DNA from: Urechis unicinctus
Taxonomy: Eukaryota > Annelida > Polychaeta > Xenopneusta > Urechidae
DNA length: 64,000 nucleotides
NCBI GenBank assembly: GCA_034190875.2
Contig: CM067346.1
Coordinates: forward strand, 41,817,253-41,881,252
Direction of reading: 5' to 3'
The notes under the pieces were generated by a model. It did not search any database, was not told where the DNA came from, and saw nothing but the letters and a program-made list of their open reading frames with translations. Both the position numbers and the translations under genes were made by a program. Below are positions 1-28,819 of this stretch, piece after piece; position 1 is the stretch's first letter, and each line of letters begins with the position of its first letter.

Positions 1-12769
<12,769 letters not shown>

Positions 12770-12899
12770 CACATATATATACATATATAGCTATATATAC
12801 ATACATTTAGAAATAAATGTATTATTTACAACTGTATATATAGATGACACTATACACGCACATATATATATATATGAATATATATATATATACATATAC

Positions 12900-12949
<50 letters not shown>

Positions 12950-13026
12950 TATATAGAGTATATATAAATATATATATATATACATACATACATATATGTT
13001 TATATAATATATATAAATATATAAGC

Positions 13027-13057
<31 letters not shown>

Positions 13058-13210
13058 AATATATATATAATATTTATACATATACATGTATATATTTATA
13101 TATAAATACATATATATATCTATATATATAATCATATATATACACATCAATGTATATATATGTATACTTAAAATCATATATTTATGTACATATATATATA
13201 TATATAATAT

Positions 13211-13245
<35 letters not shown>

Positions 13246-13275
13246 ATACATTTACATATATATATATATATTATA

Positions 13276-13367
<92 letters not shown>

Positions 13368-13372
13368 TTATG
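12770..13372. repeat. TA-rich compound microsatellite island
   Basis: About 600 bp of TA repeats interrupted by short variants (aca, gta, gaga). It precedes a unique segment at 13,373-13,520 that is repeated after the next TA island at 14,036-14,212, so this island is part of a tandem duplication. Confidence 0.95.
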
Positions 13373-13860
13373 AATAATTGCCCGTTGAAGCTAAAATGCC
13401 AATTTGTTGTGTTCATTTTATTTCGTTGCTTATAGCAGCGCCGGCAAGTCGGTTTATCATTAACATGGTTTCATGTGGTGTTGTTTAATTTAAACCTTGA
13501 CTCACACTTTTTAACATTAAAATGCCAATCAATTTTTGGCCTTTGCATGCTTTGATTTCGTAGACTCGATTAAACATCGATAATTCATCATTCACATTAC
13601 CCTCGATATAATTCGATAGCCTAAGTAACCAATCACTTTTTATTCAAGCACGTAAACCGGTCAGATAATTGGCCAGCGTAAGGGCCCCAGGCATAAATAC
13701 AAACGTCTTTTCCCGTGATTGTCTTTCTTTGCAGTGTTCTGGGATTTTTTCAGATAGGAGCTAAAACGTAAACCAGCATAACCGCTTACATTAACACATT
13801 AGTTAGATAATTAACACCATATAACTCAGTAAAGCTAGGCGCACCAGAGCTGCGTATGTT
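13165..13860 (+). repeat. Local tandem duplication, first copy
   Basis: This copy contains a TA stretch with 'catatatttatgtacatata', then 'gaataattgcccgttgaag', the text through 'gacttcacactttttaac'-like sequence, and later 'accagagctgcgtatgttat' near 13,845. The same landmarks recur at 14,030-14,390. The second copy lacks about 330 bp between the 'tttttaaca' and 'accagagctgcg' landmarks. The two copies start about 860 bp apart in direct orientation. Confidence 0.85.
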
Positions 13861-14029
13861 ATCTTCATCCCCTCAACCCACCTCACACATAAGCGTGACT
13901 GTTGAACAGCGTAATTTCATGAGTGGTAATGCTCTGCTCTGACATATACCTCATCAATAAGGATATATGTGGGCCAGTTGTTTGTCTTTGTGGAGTTTTT
14001 TCGACGCTACGTTATATCATTTACTTATA

Positions 14030-14157
14030 ATCATATATTTATGTACATATATATATATATATTAATATTTATATATATATATATTTATATATATATACAT
14101 TTACATATATATATATTTATAAATATATATATGTATATATATATTATATATATATAT

Positions 14158-14212
<55 letters not shown>

Positions 14213-14390
14213 TTATGAATAATTGCCCGTTGAAGCTAAAATGCCAATTTGTTGTGTACATTTTATTTCGTTGCTTATAGCAGCGCTGGGAAGTCATCAT
14301 TAACATGGTTTCATGTGGTGTTGTTTAATTTAAACCTTGACTCACACTTTTTAACACGCACCAGAGCTGCGTATGTTATCATTTCTTTTG
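14030..14390 (+). repeat. Local tandem duplication, second shortened copy
   Basis: This is the downstream partner of 13,165-13,860. It contains a TA tract (about 14,036-14,212), then 'gaataattgcccgttgaag', 'catggtttcatgtggtgttg' and 'accagagctgcgtatgttat', in the same order as the first copy and with an internal deletion. Within the shared 140 bp after the TA tract the copies differ by only a few bases, which suggests a recent event. Confidence 0.85.
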
Positions 14391-16325
14391 CCGTTTGTGT
14401 AAAGAGCGGCTCAATTGCCTATGACATTTTCAACTTCCTACAAGGCTGATGTTTACACAAGGAACTGAAATAATGTGATGAATTGGCTGGGTAAAATTCG
14501 GTATCGTATATAGTTAACATATAATGATAAGAATAATGATAGCGCAAATCGATTAAATATGGCCATGAATCGGGAACACATTTAAATGAAAACGTATCAA
14601 TCTATTGGTTGTTCCCCTTCAGTGCACAATTTAAATCAGTCAACCACTGCATATTATTGACAGACCCAGCTACCCATAACAACTGTTCCCAATATTACCA
14701 GGCAGGTATTCACCCCCTACTTCGTAACACAATCGGAACCGGCTGACCCTGATTTATTCCACTCTCTTTGCTCGATGTGATTTTCGTTACATATAGATTG
14801 GCGATTATTCCGACTTGTTATTAGCTTATTAATGGATAAATGAGATGGCTTAATTACTCTATATACGCATCTTTTAACTCCTTTGATAGTTTTTCTATGC
14901 AATTAGCTTAACATATAGAATTCACAAAGCCCTTGCTATTTATGTGGCAGTTGTCTTCATCGGCAAATTCATGCCAACATGCTTCTAAGTGAATATTACT
15001 GACGGTGTAATGTGTTGATTTATCAAGTAGAAAAGTGTAAGATACAAAATTCAATATATTGCATGCATCAGAAAGACAATAATACAATCTTATAAGTACT
15101 ATGCTACGCATTCGTTCTTATTTGCAGTCAAAATTGATCAATCACCTAGAAATGCAGCAGAGGTAATCTAATTTTGCCTACTTACGGAATTGCATGAGAT
15201 ATACTTAGCAATGCTTGGCATAGAGAGGGAATCTAGTTGAATTGAGTTGATAGGCGGATTAATATAATAAATGACCAGAAACATTTGACCTAAGTGTTGA
15301 TCCATCACTGTCATAATTCTTGCACAACGGCCATGTTCCGCCATTCGTTGTGAACGTCGGTCAAACCTAAAGTGCCAGCACAATCAAGATGACATTATAT
15401 ATGCGCTCAAGACAGAAAAACCACACAATCAGGCTTGACTTTTCTGGAGCCTGTTATTATAGATCACCGTGACGTCAGTCGATTTGCAAACGCAATTACT
15501 CCATTAATTACACACAGATATATACACATGCGTGACATTAGGAATTCTTTGTATGCTGACCAAACGATTGATCGGTAAATATTAGCACAAATTAAACCAA
15601 TTTCACCCATCAAAATAACCCAAAAGCGTTAGTTGAACACAAAACGCTCTCGAGCGTCGTTTTTAAAGCAATATTCAGTTCAGTTACTGATTTTTTCCAT
15701 TCGGTTTGTTAGTGTCGAAGGCTAAATAAATATCGGCTTTTATAATTGAGAGTTTGATGGCAACTTTTGCTATACCAAACCTGGATATAAATGGCGAACC
15801 TCCAACACTCACAGACCATTATGAATCCACCGTCAAGGTTGCGTGCATCAGTATAATAAAGAAGACAAGATTGGAAATGTACTGCCACAAAAGCCCCAAA
15901 TCTTCCGAAACTATATGCCGGTACTATTCAAATTTCCTTCATGGGTTTCATTGAAAATTGGTCATCCCTGTGTAAAGTGGAAAAGAAATGCGACAGCTAA
16001 CACAGCATGATAACAGGATGCTTAACGACCAACAGAGCGGGAGCTGTCGAGCTCTTCATCTTGGTGCCTTGTTCTTATGTTATCAATTTGGAGGTCTAGC
16101 GAGATAATTGGATGTTTATTCCTAAGAGGCGCAGAAAGTGAGCAAAATTCTTGCGGCGCATCATATCGCCACTATAGGGAGGAGCTTTTCACTAGAAATA
16201 TTGCTGACTGACTAGTCCTCCGGGGAGTTTTGAATGTTGTTTGAAAGTAGAACACTAATGGAACAGGTCTTTGCTTCTCTATTACCGATCTATATCACAA
16301 TAGTTACACGAATAAGTTAAAAAAT
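14391..16325. other. Intergenic DNA, no supportable gene
   Basis: No convincing coding region or RNA gene. The part at about 14,650-15,330 is an old copy of 41,815-42,530 and is listed separately. The remaining sequence shows nothing I can name. Confidence 0.5.
14650..15330 (+). repeat. Old duplicated segment, partner at about 41.82-42.53 kb
   Basis: Shared landmarks in the same order include 'gctattatgtggcag'-like text ('ctatttatgtggcag' in both), 'tgataggcggattaatat', 'aaatgac-agaaacatttgac' and a 'tccatca' followed by 'attctt'. Between landmarks the copies have many substitutions and small indels. No reading frame is shared between the copies, so this looks like a non-coding duplication or an unclassified repeat. 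Confidence 0.75.
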
Positions 16326-16381
16326 ATATTGGGCTCCACAATCCATATTATAAATATTGGGCTCCACAATCCATATCATAA
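16326..16381 (+). repeat. Two-copy 28-bp tandem repeat
   Basis: A 28-bp unit containing 'ttgggctccacaatccat' occurs twice in direct succession (16,326-16,353 and 16,354-16,381), with a single base difference near the end. Confidence 0.9.
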
Positions 16382-16829
16382 TCCCGCAATAATGTTTTAC
16401 GTTTAATGCTCGTCCGGCTGGTAGATTATCACTTAAGTTTGTCCCAATGCATTTCGGGAAATACAACCCAGTTTGTGCACAATACCTCCCTATTCGCTAC
16501 CAACCTCGTTCTTTGAGCTAATGAATGATGTGTGAGTCAAATGCCCCGCCTCAGGTACAACGTGGTATGATGTCGTGAGCACACATTTGTGTCTTTTATG
16601 TATTGCTTTTTAAATATCAAGCTTATGCCCCATCAATATTTGTTTTCGACCTTACAGGCTGCAATTGTCGCTGATGTGGGGTGGCATTATAGATGCACTT
16701 GTTTGTAAACTGTTTAAGCATGATAATTTATTTGAGTGAAATGTCATATAATATTGATGCTGTTAATCATTGCACAAACAGAATGTAGACACATCCATGT
16801 TTCATACCGTTATAAAGGACTACGTTTTA

Positions 16830-17380
16830 TATTACTAGTTGCCATCAGAAGGGTCCATGTGTAATTCGGAGAGTAGTACAGAGATGTTATGCAAGTTTTT
16901 CTCAACTAACTCAGGGGACAAAGGCCATAAAGAGCTGATTATAGATGTCTAGTTACCATAAACATCAGAGAGGTCCGTATATAGTTTGGGAAAGCTAGCT
17001 TGCTTTTATAAACAAGCATGCTATTAAAAGATATTCTCTGTTGGATTAACTTATTGAGAGAGATTTGCAAGTTATTTACATGGGTCAAAAGTCATTATGG
17101 GCTGTCTGTTTAGATGGCAGGGACACATCAACATCATATGGGTTCATATGTTATTTGGGACAGCTAGCTTGCTTATTAAGGATACATGCCTTCATAATAC
17201 AAAAACAATTCTCTATCGGGTGAGCATATATATGTATATATTTATTTTGCAAGTTTACTCAAATAACTCGAGACAAAGGTAGTAATGAGCTAGGTTTTTT
17301 TATGGCAAGGAGCCATTAACGTCACAGGGATCCATGCATAATTTGGCAGCTAGCTTGCTGTGTTTGGACCAGACTAGAAG
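16830..17380 (+). repeat. Degenerate ~150-190 bp tandem repeats
   Basis: The pattern 'catcagagaggtccat', 'tttggga', 'agctagcttgct', followed by 'ttgcaagttt', 'actcaaataactc', 'gacaaagg', 'atgagct', recurs about four times (near 16,840, 16,955, 17,115 and 17,300), with drift between copies. The array ends directly upstream of the possible exon at 17,402-17,662. Confidence 0.75.
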
Positions 17381-17401
17381 TTATATCCTATTTACTCATG
17401 A

Positions 17402-17662
17402 GTAAATGGTCATGTGGGTCATATATTTCATTGTGGGGAAGGAGTAGTCCATGTCAACTTAATGGATGGTAGCTTGTTTAATAAGAAAGATGCAATCAAA
17501 TGTTTGCCAGCTGATGAATGGACAGAAGCTGAAGCAGAGGTATATGATAAGCTCTGCCCACCTGAAGAGCTAATAAAAAAGAGTGGTCATACAGCATATT
17601 TTAATGGGCTTTTAGTAGCAGTACCTCAACTATCAATTGATTGGAGATGTTGTACACAATAA
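17402..17662 (+). CDS. Possible lone coding exon, unidentified protein
   Basis: I do not recognise this frame. It is open from just after a stop at 17,399 to TAA at 17,660-17,662, about 86 codons. Its first in-frame codon of start type is GTG (17,414), so it is more likely an internal or 3' exon than a whole gene. The protein is acidic and looks coding-like: it holds LMDGSLFNKKDAIKCLPADE followed by a WTEAEAEVYDKLCPPEELIK stretch and a short hydrophobic end (FNGLLVAVPQL). The composition is unlike the tyrosine-, histidine- and serine-rich shadow frames nearby. There is no signal peptide, membrane span or known motif. It sits between two tandem-repeat clusters, so it may be a relic of a transposon gene or a decayed host gene. 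A chance frame remains possible. Confidence 0.3.
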   Translation, partial: VNGHVGHIFHCGEGVVHVNLMDGSLFNKKDAIKCLPADEWTEAEAEVYDKLCPPEELIKKSGHTAYFNGLLVAVPQLSIDWRCCTQ

Positions 17663-17980
17663 TTCAATGAGTTGCAATTGACTTGAATACCCTAGAACCA
17701 TATTTCAATGCACTTGCTACCATACACCAATGCCCTAGAATGCACTACAAGGCAATAAAGTAGTCTTACACCAAATACCAATGGACTGGATTAGTTATAC
17801 GCTACATTTCAATAGAGTGGAGTTGCATAAGCAAAAAAAGGACCTTAGTAGCATTACACTACATTTGTATGACTTAGATGCAGTACATGATATTTCAATG
17901 GATTTAAATGAGCATTCACTATATTTGGTATGCATTATTTAAGTGCCAGGTTCAATGTTTTGAAATTGCTTCTATGTTTG
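17660..17980 (+). repeat. Degenerate short tandem repeats, ~40-50 bp period
   Basis: The words 'actacattt', 'atttcaatg' and 'gactt/gacttga' recur about every 40-50 bp through this stretch (for example near 17,700, 17,760, 17,805, 17,855 and 17,895). They look like an old short-period tandem array that has drifted. The array begins at the stop codon of the possible exon. Confidence 0.55.
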
Positions 17981-18744
17981 CCCACATTGAACATTGTTTA
18001 GAACAATAGAAAAATAAGTGATCACTTGGTCAGATGACTACTGGTGCACAATTCCATTACTTGTGCAATCTGACTCTGCTGTTTCAGCTTCTGTCTAGGG
18101 AGCACCTACCAGGTTGCGTATTTGGGTTATTATTCACATACTTCATAAAGAAGAAATTGAACCGAACAATTACCTTAGATATAGCAAGAGGTCAACGATT
18201 AGATTAATTTTAGGGATATTGTTTCCAATGATTGGGAATTCACAACATAATCTTCGTGATTTCTGTTCAGATGCACTTTTTAATGAACTCGAGCAGCCAA
18301 GCACCATATTTTAGAAGTGGTTGGTTAACCTCGATTTCCACACTCTTTGATAATGCTGATATGACATAGAAACAATGATGATTTGATTTATGCTGTAAAA
18401 AGAGTGACCGTGCACATTGCTCATTGCATTGGAGTTCCGTTTTCAGCGGCTCGGTTTAGTATCATAGTATGCAAGCTAACTCATTATTTGCATTGTGGAA
18501 CAAATCTGGTGAATGACACCAAAACAGCCTTCGGTCGGTAGGTTTATTTGCTATTTGATAAGGTAAATCTAGAAGAATGATGTCTGTAGACTGACAAATG
18601 ACTGGTGTAGGCAGCTTGAATAAATGCAAATGAAGTAGAGAAAATGATAATCTTATGAGGATCTCACCAACGTCATAGGCGGCCAGTACTATGATGCTGT
18701 GTAATGGCAAATACGGAAGTATTGGCAAATAAGGAAGATAATTA

Positions 18745-20860
18745 CCACCATGTGGTTAATGTCCGCAGGGTCAGTTTGGTGTTTGTTGTCTCGATTATGT
18801 AATCCCGACCCCGACACTGCTAACTTTGCCATAGCCACAACTGGGTGCGTCTGACTATATGATGGATGTTGACGTCAATGCTTACGTCCCTCTACGCAAA
18901 TGCGAGGTAGGTTCTTTTGCTGTTAAATTATAAGATTGCAAAGAATCGGGATCAATATTATTTTTATTATTATCATTATTATTACTATGGTATCACAAAC
19001 AAACAAAGGGGCATTATTTATGGCGGCTTTTATTGTTACAGGTTATGTTACTTGGTGGTATTTTGAGACTGCCGTATCATATATTATTGTAACAATTCCG
19101 CAAATTTATTGTATTGTGGGGACCAATAAACATAAAATCACCTAGTTGCTTCTTGTTCTGGTCGGGCTTTTAATTGTAAAGATACAGAAAGGTGCAATTT
19201 GGAAAGCCCTGCCTCCTCGATTTGCCCCATTGCTTATAATTGCGCTGTATCAAGGGGAGATATGTTGAATGAAACCTGCTATGGACATAACAAATGTGCA
19301 TAAATGGTAAATGTTCGGAATAGAAAAGAAGCGCCGCACTAAACAATGGAGTCATATGGCGGCAGTAATGAAGCATACAGCCTCGTTAGTGTCATTAAGC
19401 GGCACAAAGGTGAAATATGGAAAGGTTTATTATATACCAGACCCATTCTGTCATGGGGATTCTCCACTACAAGTGGAGTACAAATAAGGCATAATATTTG
19501 TATGGATTCTAAGATCGAGATGATGGTAAATAAATGACTTGTGTAATTGAAATATATTAATAAATGGAACGCAAAGCGCACCCTCTTTGGTAAAATTATC
19601 GGTGTGATTGTCGAATTACATTTGGTTTGTAAGTTTTCCTCAAATTAACTTGTAGCTTGTAACTAATGAAATACACAGGATGCTGTGATTTCATATTGCA
19701 TGACTACAAAGCACTAACCTTACAGAAGCCATCGGATATTATCAGGTCTACAAAGCACCTGACACGCTTTGTAATATTAAATAAACTTGACTACCAGGGA
19801 TTATTGCGTCACAGTGCTATTTTGTCGAAAGGTTGTTTATCGAAACATTTGATTTGCTGCAACTTAGCCACAATGAAATGCATTTAGTCCATCTACTACA
19901 GAAAGCGCACATCGCAGTCCAGATGTTAATTGATTATTCTGAAAATGTAACCTAGTGTCAGAAATCGCTGACGTACACTGGCTACTTTAGCTGTCACTGT
20001 TCAAGGAGCCGACTGGAGATAATCCTTCCATGTCTTTGCTTTCACTGAACGTGAACGTGTATACATACGTCATTACCAGCACCTTTGCGTTGGATAGGGT
20101 GATTTGTATGTGATTTGTATATGAAAAGTCCAAATGCATCAAATTTAGATCCGAACATAGACGTGATGTATACATGATGAATTCCAATTAACCTTCCCGT
20201 AAAGATAGAAGTCGGTACGTAAAGATAGTATTGATCAAAAGCTAACAAGTCCATGAGCTTTGCAAAAGTGCATTAGGAAAACATTCGCAGTATCTCTGTG
20301 AGCATCAGTATCTGTATGGCACAAGATTATTAATGAATCTTTATTAACCTAATTTACTTACGTAGATATAAAAACCCAACGAAATGCTTCATGTTTCACC
20401 AACTACATTTGGTTCCTGTACCATATAATAACCGCACATGTTCCTTTTGTAAACAAAGCCTACAAAAGTAATGTTTAAGGTTAGTATTAAATTCGTGAAT
20501 GTAACGAAAAACCCATATGCAAAACGTGGTTTCTGCAAAAGATTTGCATTCACATGCAATCTCTTGTGCGTGTTCAGCTGACTAATGAACATTTGTCGCC
20601 GCCGTTCTGTCTGCAACCATTGTGTACGCCCATTTCTACGGTGACGCAGGGCACGTGCTACATCCAACAAATGCATATAGTGGTCGTTATAACACACTGT
20701 CTAAATAGATGTACAGGTTGCTGAAGTAAGACGTAGAGGAATATACGCTAGATTATGGCATGAAAGCAACATAATGTAGCTGCGCCTTAGCCACGCTTGT
20801 TTATTAAAACGTTGACTGGTTGATACGATGTTGGATAATATAAACGGTTTTTTCATAACT
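18745..20860 (+). repeat. Old duplicated block A, partner at about 36.45-37.80 kb
   Basis: Landmarks in the same order in both places: 'accaccatgtggttaatgtc' (18,744 and 36,453), 'gtaatccgac/ctgac', 'ttattatcattatta', 'gttacaggttatgtta'-like text, 'cagcctcgt', 'atgcaaaac-tggt', 'attctgtc' and 'caacaaatgcat/cagcaaatgcat'. Several intervals differ in length, so large indels have accumulated. Neither copy preserves a common frame. The divergence is far greater than between the blocks at 31.7-40.6 and 55.1-62.5 kb. Confidence 0.7.
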
Positions 20861-21029
20861 GTTAGATCGATGTCCTCGACAACAGCCTATTGCACAAATT
20901 TACACGGCCTCGCTTTTCTTATTCAACACCATTACTTTGTCTTAGCATTTGATTTCAGCCATTTCTATTACTTTCAGGTGGACATTCTTTCAATAATAAA
21001 TTGTTTGTATTACTTAAATTAAAAACAGC

Positions 21030-21045
21030 ATATATATACAGATAA

Positions 21046-21105
<60 letters not shown>

Positions 21106-21120
21106 GTACATATATATATG

Positions 21121-21171
<51 letters not shown>

Positions 21172-21181
21172 TAATAAATAA

Positions 21182-21251
<70 letters not shown>
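21030..21251. repeat. (TA)n array, left half of a pair
   Basis: TA-rich tract with 'acaggtacata', 'ataataaataaaaa' and 'agatata' interruptions. It is followed by the short unique word 'gcaagtgtattcagttctt', which recurs with one change after the next TA array at about 21,450. Confidence 0.95.
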
Positions 21252-21253
<2 letters not shown>

Positions 21254-21275
21254 CAAGTGTATTCAGTTCTTATAC

Positions 21276-21280
<5 letters not shown>

Positions 21281-21351
<71 letters not shown>

Positions 21352-21362
21352 ATATATATATA

Positions 21363-21433
<71 letters not shown>

Positions 21434-21448
21434 ATCTATATATATATA
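21281..21448. repeat. (TA)n array bounded by a direct repeat
   Basis: A TA tract with two 'atctctata/atctata' interruptions. The 19-base word 'gcaagtgtattc(a/g)gttctt' stands at both ends (about 21,252 and 21,450), as expected if the array and one boundary were duplicated together by unequal exchange or replication slippage. Confidence 0.93.
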
Positions 21449-21475
21449 CGCAAGTGTATTCGGTTCTTTTACTAT

Positions 21476-22738
21476 ATTCTGCTCTCAGGATCCCCGCATA
21501 GCATTACTACCGGCAGCACAATGTGCTCAGCACCGTAAATGCAAGTCTATTATGTTCGAATATATTTCAATTACAGAGGACCTTGAGCCAGTATTATCAT
21601 TTTGACCTAATGGTGCTGAATAGCATATTTTCTCTAAGTAGTGTGCTCACGTCGGAATTACATAATTCGGCACCGTGGCACTTACTGGAGCTGTAATGCC
21701 CCTAATCGTAAGTTTGATTTGCTTTGTCATCTGCTAGCTTGATGGGTAATGATCTAGTCAAATCAATCTTAAGGGAATAGCTAAAGCGTTCAATATTTTT
21801 GTTGCAAAAGCAGAACAATGGAGAAGGTTGCTGAAAATGATTAAACATTATCAACATTCAACACCGGAATGGCGTCTGATAAGAAGTCTCTTGGGCCATC
21901 ATATGAACATGAGTATTACTAACAAACCAACTAAATAATTTTTGACATAGTGGTTTTAACCTAAAAAATCCTTTTAAGATTAAAAGATGTGTACGACCGA
22001 TAACCACGTGGAAGCTAATTATTTTCTATAACAGAACAGTATTCATGCTGTTCGCTTTTTATAAAAACTTGCTATGAGTCCTAGATATCCGATATATCAA
22101 AATGCCAATTCACTGTCCTTTTAGTGCTCGTGCGTTTGGAGTGGCTTACATTGTGCAGCCAAATTTCATTTCACTAGGAATGCACTGTTGACATAGCATA
22201 TTCAGCCAATGACAAATGCTTGCAGGGATGATTGACGGTTAATGACATTTGATTACTATTCCGCCTGTCATGTGAAATCAAAACCTTTGAATGTATAACC
22301 ATTATCATTTGTGATTTGATAAACAGAGCATGCGCTATTCTGCGCATTTTATCTTATTGTGACTTTTACATCAAATGGCGTTGCTAAGCTTTAAATGATT
22401 TCGATTCGTTATTTTAAGGAATTCCTCATATTCACAGTTGGCCACCGTACTCTGAAGGTGCAGAGCTTGCTGATTTTAGGTTTCTCTTGATTGGATATTC
22501 AAGCCGCATCCTGGAAGCGATGTCTCAGCGATATCCATGGTTGCGGCGTATGACTGATGACATTGGCTAAATGTTGATATATACATCAGTTACATATGTA
22601 TTACAACTAACAGCCACCTATTTACTGTACTAATAGACCCTTGCGTTTAAGCATTCTTATCCGGTATTTCAACTAGATTGGTTTGGGCCATTCAATAGAC
22701 TGGTGGTGAAATTTCCTACGATACGTTTTTTGCACTTT
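21476..22738. other. Intergenic DNA, no supportable gene
   Basis: Only short frames without motifs. No tRNA-like or transposon-terminal sequence stands out. Confidence 0.5.
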
Positions 22739-22990
22739 TATCTGTTTCACCTGCTTGTTTTAATTCATCTTCATTGCAATCGATTCCTTTCTTCCCACGC
22801 CTTCTATGTAAGAAGGTGGCAGCACAATCATGATAATCATATTTATTCATCTTTGCGGACACCATTTAACACTTCAGCACTGGAATACTGCTTACTTACT
22901 AATTACTTACTATAAAAACCAATCAGCATTAACCTTGAAATCAATTGTTGACACTTATAACCTACGCAGTATCTTCTGTAGCCGCTGCCT
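22739..22990 (+). repeat. Three-copy dispersed segment, oldest copy
   Basis: Resembles 39,480-39,715 and 61,785-62,020. Shared words in order are 'ttcatcttcat', 'aaggtgg/acggtgg', 'ggaat-ctgcttacttact', 'tataacctacgcagtatctt' and 'gctgc-tccatt'. The other two copies are much closer to each other than to this one. Confidence 0.65.
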
Positions 22991-24087
22991 CCATTCGTTA
23001 CACATTTGAAAGGACGATGAAACCCCGATGACAGAAGTTGTGACAGTAGTATTTAGAGTTCTAATACGACGGGCGTATTTATAAATTTCGGTGCCTGTGA
23101 ATGATATTTCTTGACCCTTGAAAAAATTTATCGAAGAACAAAACGTAAATGCTTACTCGGGTTGGGATTATATCGTATCAGGGTCCTGGAGTTGCATGCT
23201 CGCCAAAGGTATGGGTGTTGGATTACTGAAACATTTGGGCATTTTATTTTGATATATAGCTCATCAATAAGTTAGTGCTAAATGGTGTATAGATGTATAT
23301 ACTATAAATTATGCTTTCATTCACCGAATATGGCTTTATCCAAAAGAGGCAGATCAACCCACGTGTCCGTCTGAGTGCTTGCAACGCCAGAGCATACATA
23401 CAATTGTGTGAACGGACCAACCCAGGCTTGTCTTGGTGCCAACGTCCAAAGCTGGAGGATGGTTAGCTATGATAACGTGATGAGATATTACAGGGACTAA
23501 TGCATTATCCAGACTGGACTCTATGTTATCATGATGTATCATGACCCACACAATTAACGTACAAATGACGTTCACTTTTGTTTTGCCTTAAGTTATATGA
23601 TACTTACATAAGACGGATATTTCATGACGAAATCTTTGTTAACTATACCATGTGCAATGCCATTAGATATATTCAACAAATGAGGGTTATATTGAGGGTG
23701 AAGTCCTACTCACCTAGTTCTACGCCTCCATCAATCTCTAGAGCTAAAAGGAGAGTGGCAACACCTCATAATGGACATGATGGAAAGAATACTAGCAGGT
23801 TTAGTAATGTCAGACAACTGTGCAGGACCTAAGCACCACGAGAAACTTTCACTCAGGATGTATTTGAAGTTTTAATGCCCCTGCAAGACATTAATTTTGC
23901 GATCGTCAAATATTTCAATCAAAGAATTGTCGATAAGTTGGGATGCATCTATCTTCTACAAACTGCACGAGGTTCAGCCTTTCAGGGAGTGGCTGCATAA
24001 CAATAAAGGATGTGGTGGAGAAGATGACATGTTTTAAGAAGATACTTCAATGCCTACATTTTATCCTTTAGTTATACATTGTGAATA

Positions 24088-24560
24088 TAAAGTAACAGAC
24101 CCCAGAGACATAAGTGAAGCATCCCTGATTGAATTCCAGTCGGCAAGTCCTGATCATAACTACACAAATATATAAATGTTCCATGCTGTACGTCGTCATT
24201 TGGGACATTTGTCCTGTAAATGACCACTACAGTATGCATCGATGCACATTTCAAGTTCTCCATAGCCGTCAGAAAGGCGAAGGACCCTCAATATCATGAA
24301 TTAAGCAATGCCCTGTGTATTTGTCATTCTTATAGTTATGCCTTGTAATATCGATAAGGGGACATCGTGTCAAGTATAATACGGAACGACACGGGACCTC
24401 GCACATAATAAATTACGGCCCTCGGATATGAATATATTTAATTGATATTAACATTTCATGGCCGCCTCCAGCAATTCCCTGCTTTTGAAACCAAGCGACC
24501 TTCGTGTGTGAATAAAACAACGACCACAAATTAACGCAAAACAAGAATGAGAGCATTAGT
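24088..24560 (+). repeat. Old duplicated segment, partner at about 62.24-62.50 kb
   Basis: The words 'acagaccccagagacataag' (24,093; partner 'acagatcctagagacattag') and 'catggccgcctccagc' (24,461; partner 'cacggctgcctccagc'), followed by 'aagcgacct', occur in the same order near 62,250 and 62,375. The interval is shorter in the partner. The segment extends the correspondence between block A and the right-hand block of the window. Confidence 0.6.
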
Positions 24561-24573
24561 TCCTGAGGCTAAA

Positions 24574-24876
24574 TTAAGTACGGGAAATCATATCATATGA
24601 ATAGGAAAATGGTAATATTGGGGTTGGTTTGACGTCACGTCCAACAACGAGGTTATATCGCAACGATGATGGATGAGTATAATTGTGATGCTTGGACAGC
24701 TCCCACTTGGCACCAACCCTTTGGCCAGACCGAGCTGCCGGGTCGGGTGAATCCCCTATCAGAGATGTTACCGCCGTGCTAAACCGAGTCACTGGGAGCC
24801 AGTCAGGTTTTCACACCCACAACCTGTGGGTCTAAAAACGACGCAGTTTACCACTATATGATTAGGAATGCGACTT
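24574..24876 (-). repeat. tRNA-derived SINE candidate
   Basis: Read on the minus strand, the sequence has an RNA polymerase III type head. A box-A-like 'tagtggtaaactgcg' (complement of 24,842-24,856) is followed about 25 bases later by 'cacaggttgtgggtg' and a box-B-like 'ggtgtgaaaacc' (complement of 24,806-24,817; consensus GGTTCGANNCC). This layout is typical of tRNA-derived SINE heads in invertebrates. The body would run toward 24,574. No clear poly(A) tail or target-site duplication was identified, so the far end is uncertain. Confidence 0.5.
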
Positions 24877-24879
24877 ATT

Positions 24880-28813
<3,934 letters not shown>

Positions 28814-28819
28814 TCACAA

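Noticed and set aside
12791-13377. Long tyrosine/isoleucine-rich reading frames, also at 3.15-3.59, 14.0-14.28, 21.0-21.5, 30.4-31.7, 33.7-34.0, 34.7-35.4 and 57.6-58.0 kb
   Set aside because: They are translations of alternating TA dinucleotides, open on both strands and in several frames at once.
16326-16381. Possible CRISPR-like direct repeats
   Set aside because: There are only two adjacent units without spacers, in a eukaryotic context; it is a simple tandem repeat.
20389-20697. 102-codon minus-strand frame
   Set aside because: It overlaps an old duplicated segment whose partner at 37.3-37.6 kb does not keep the frame.
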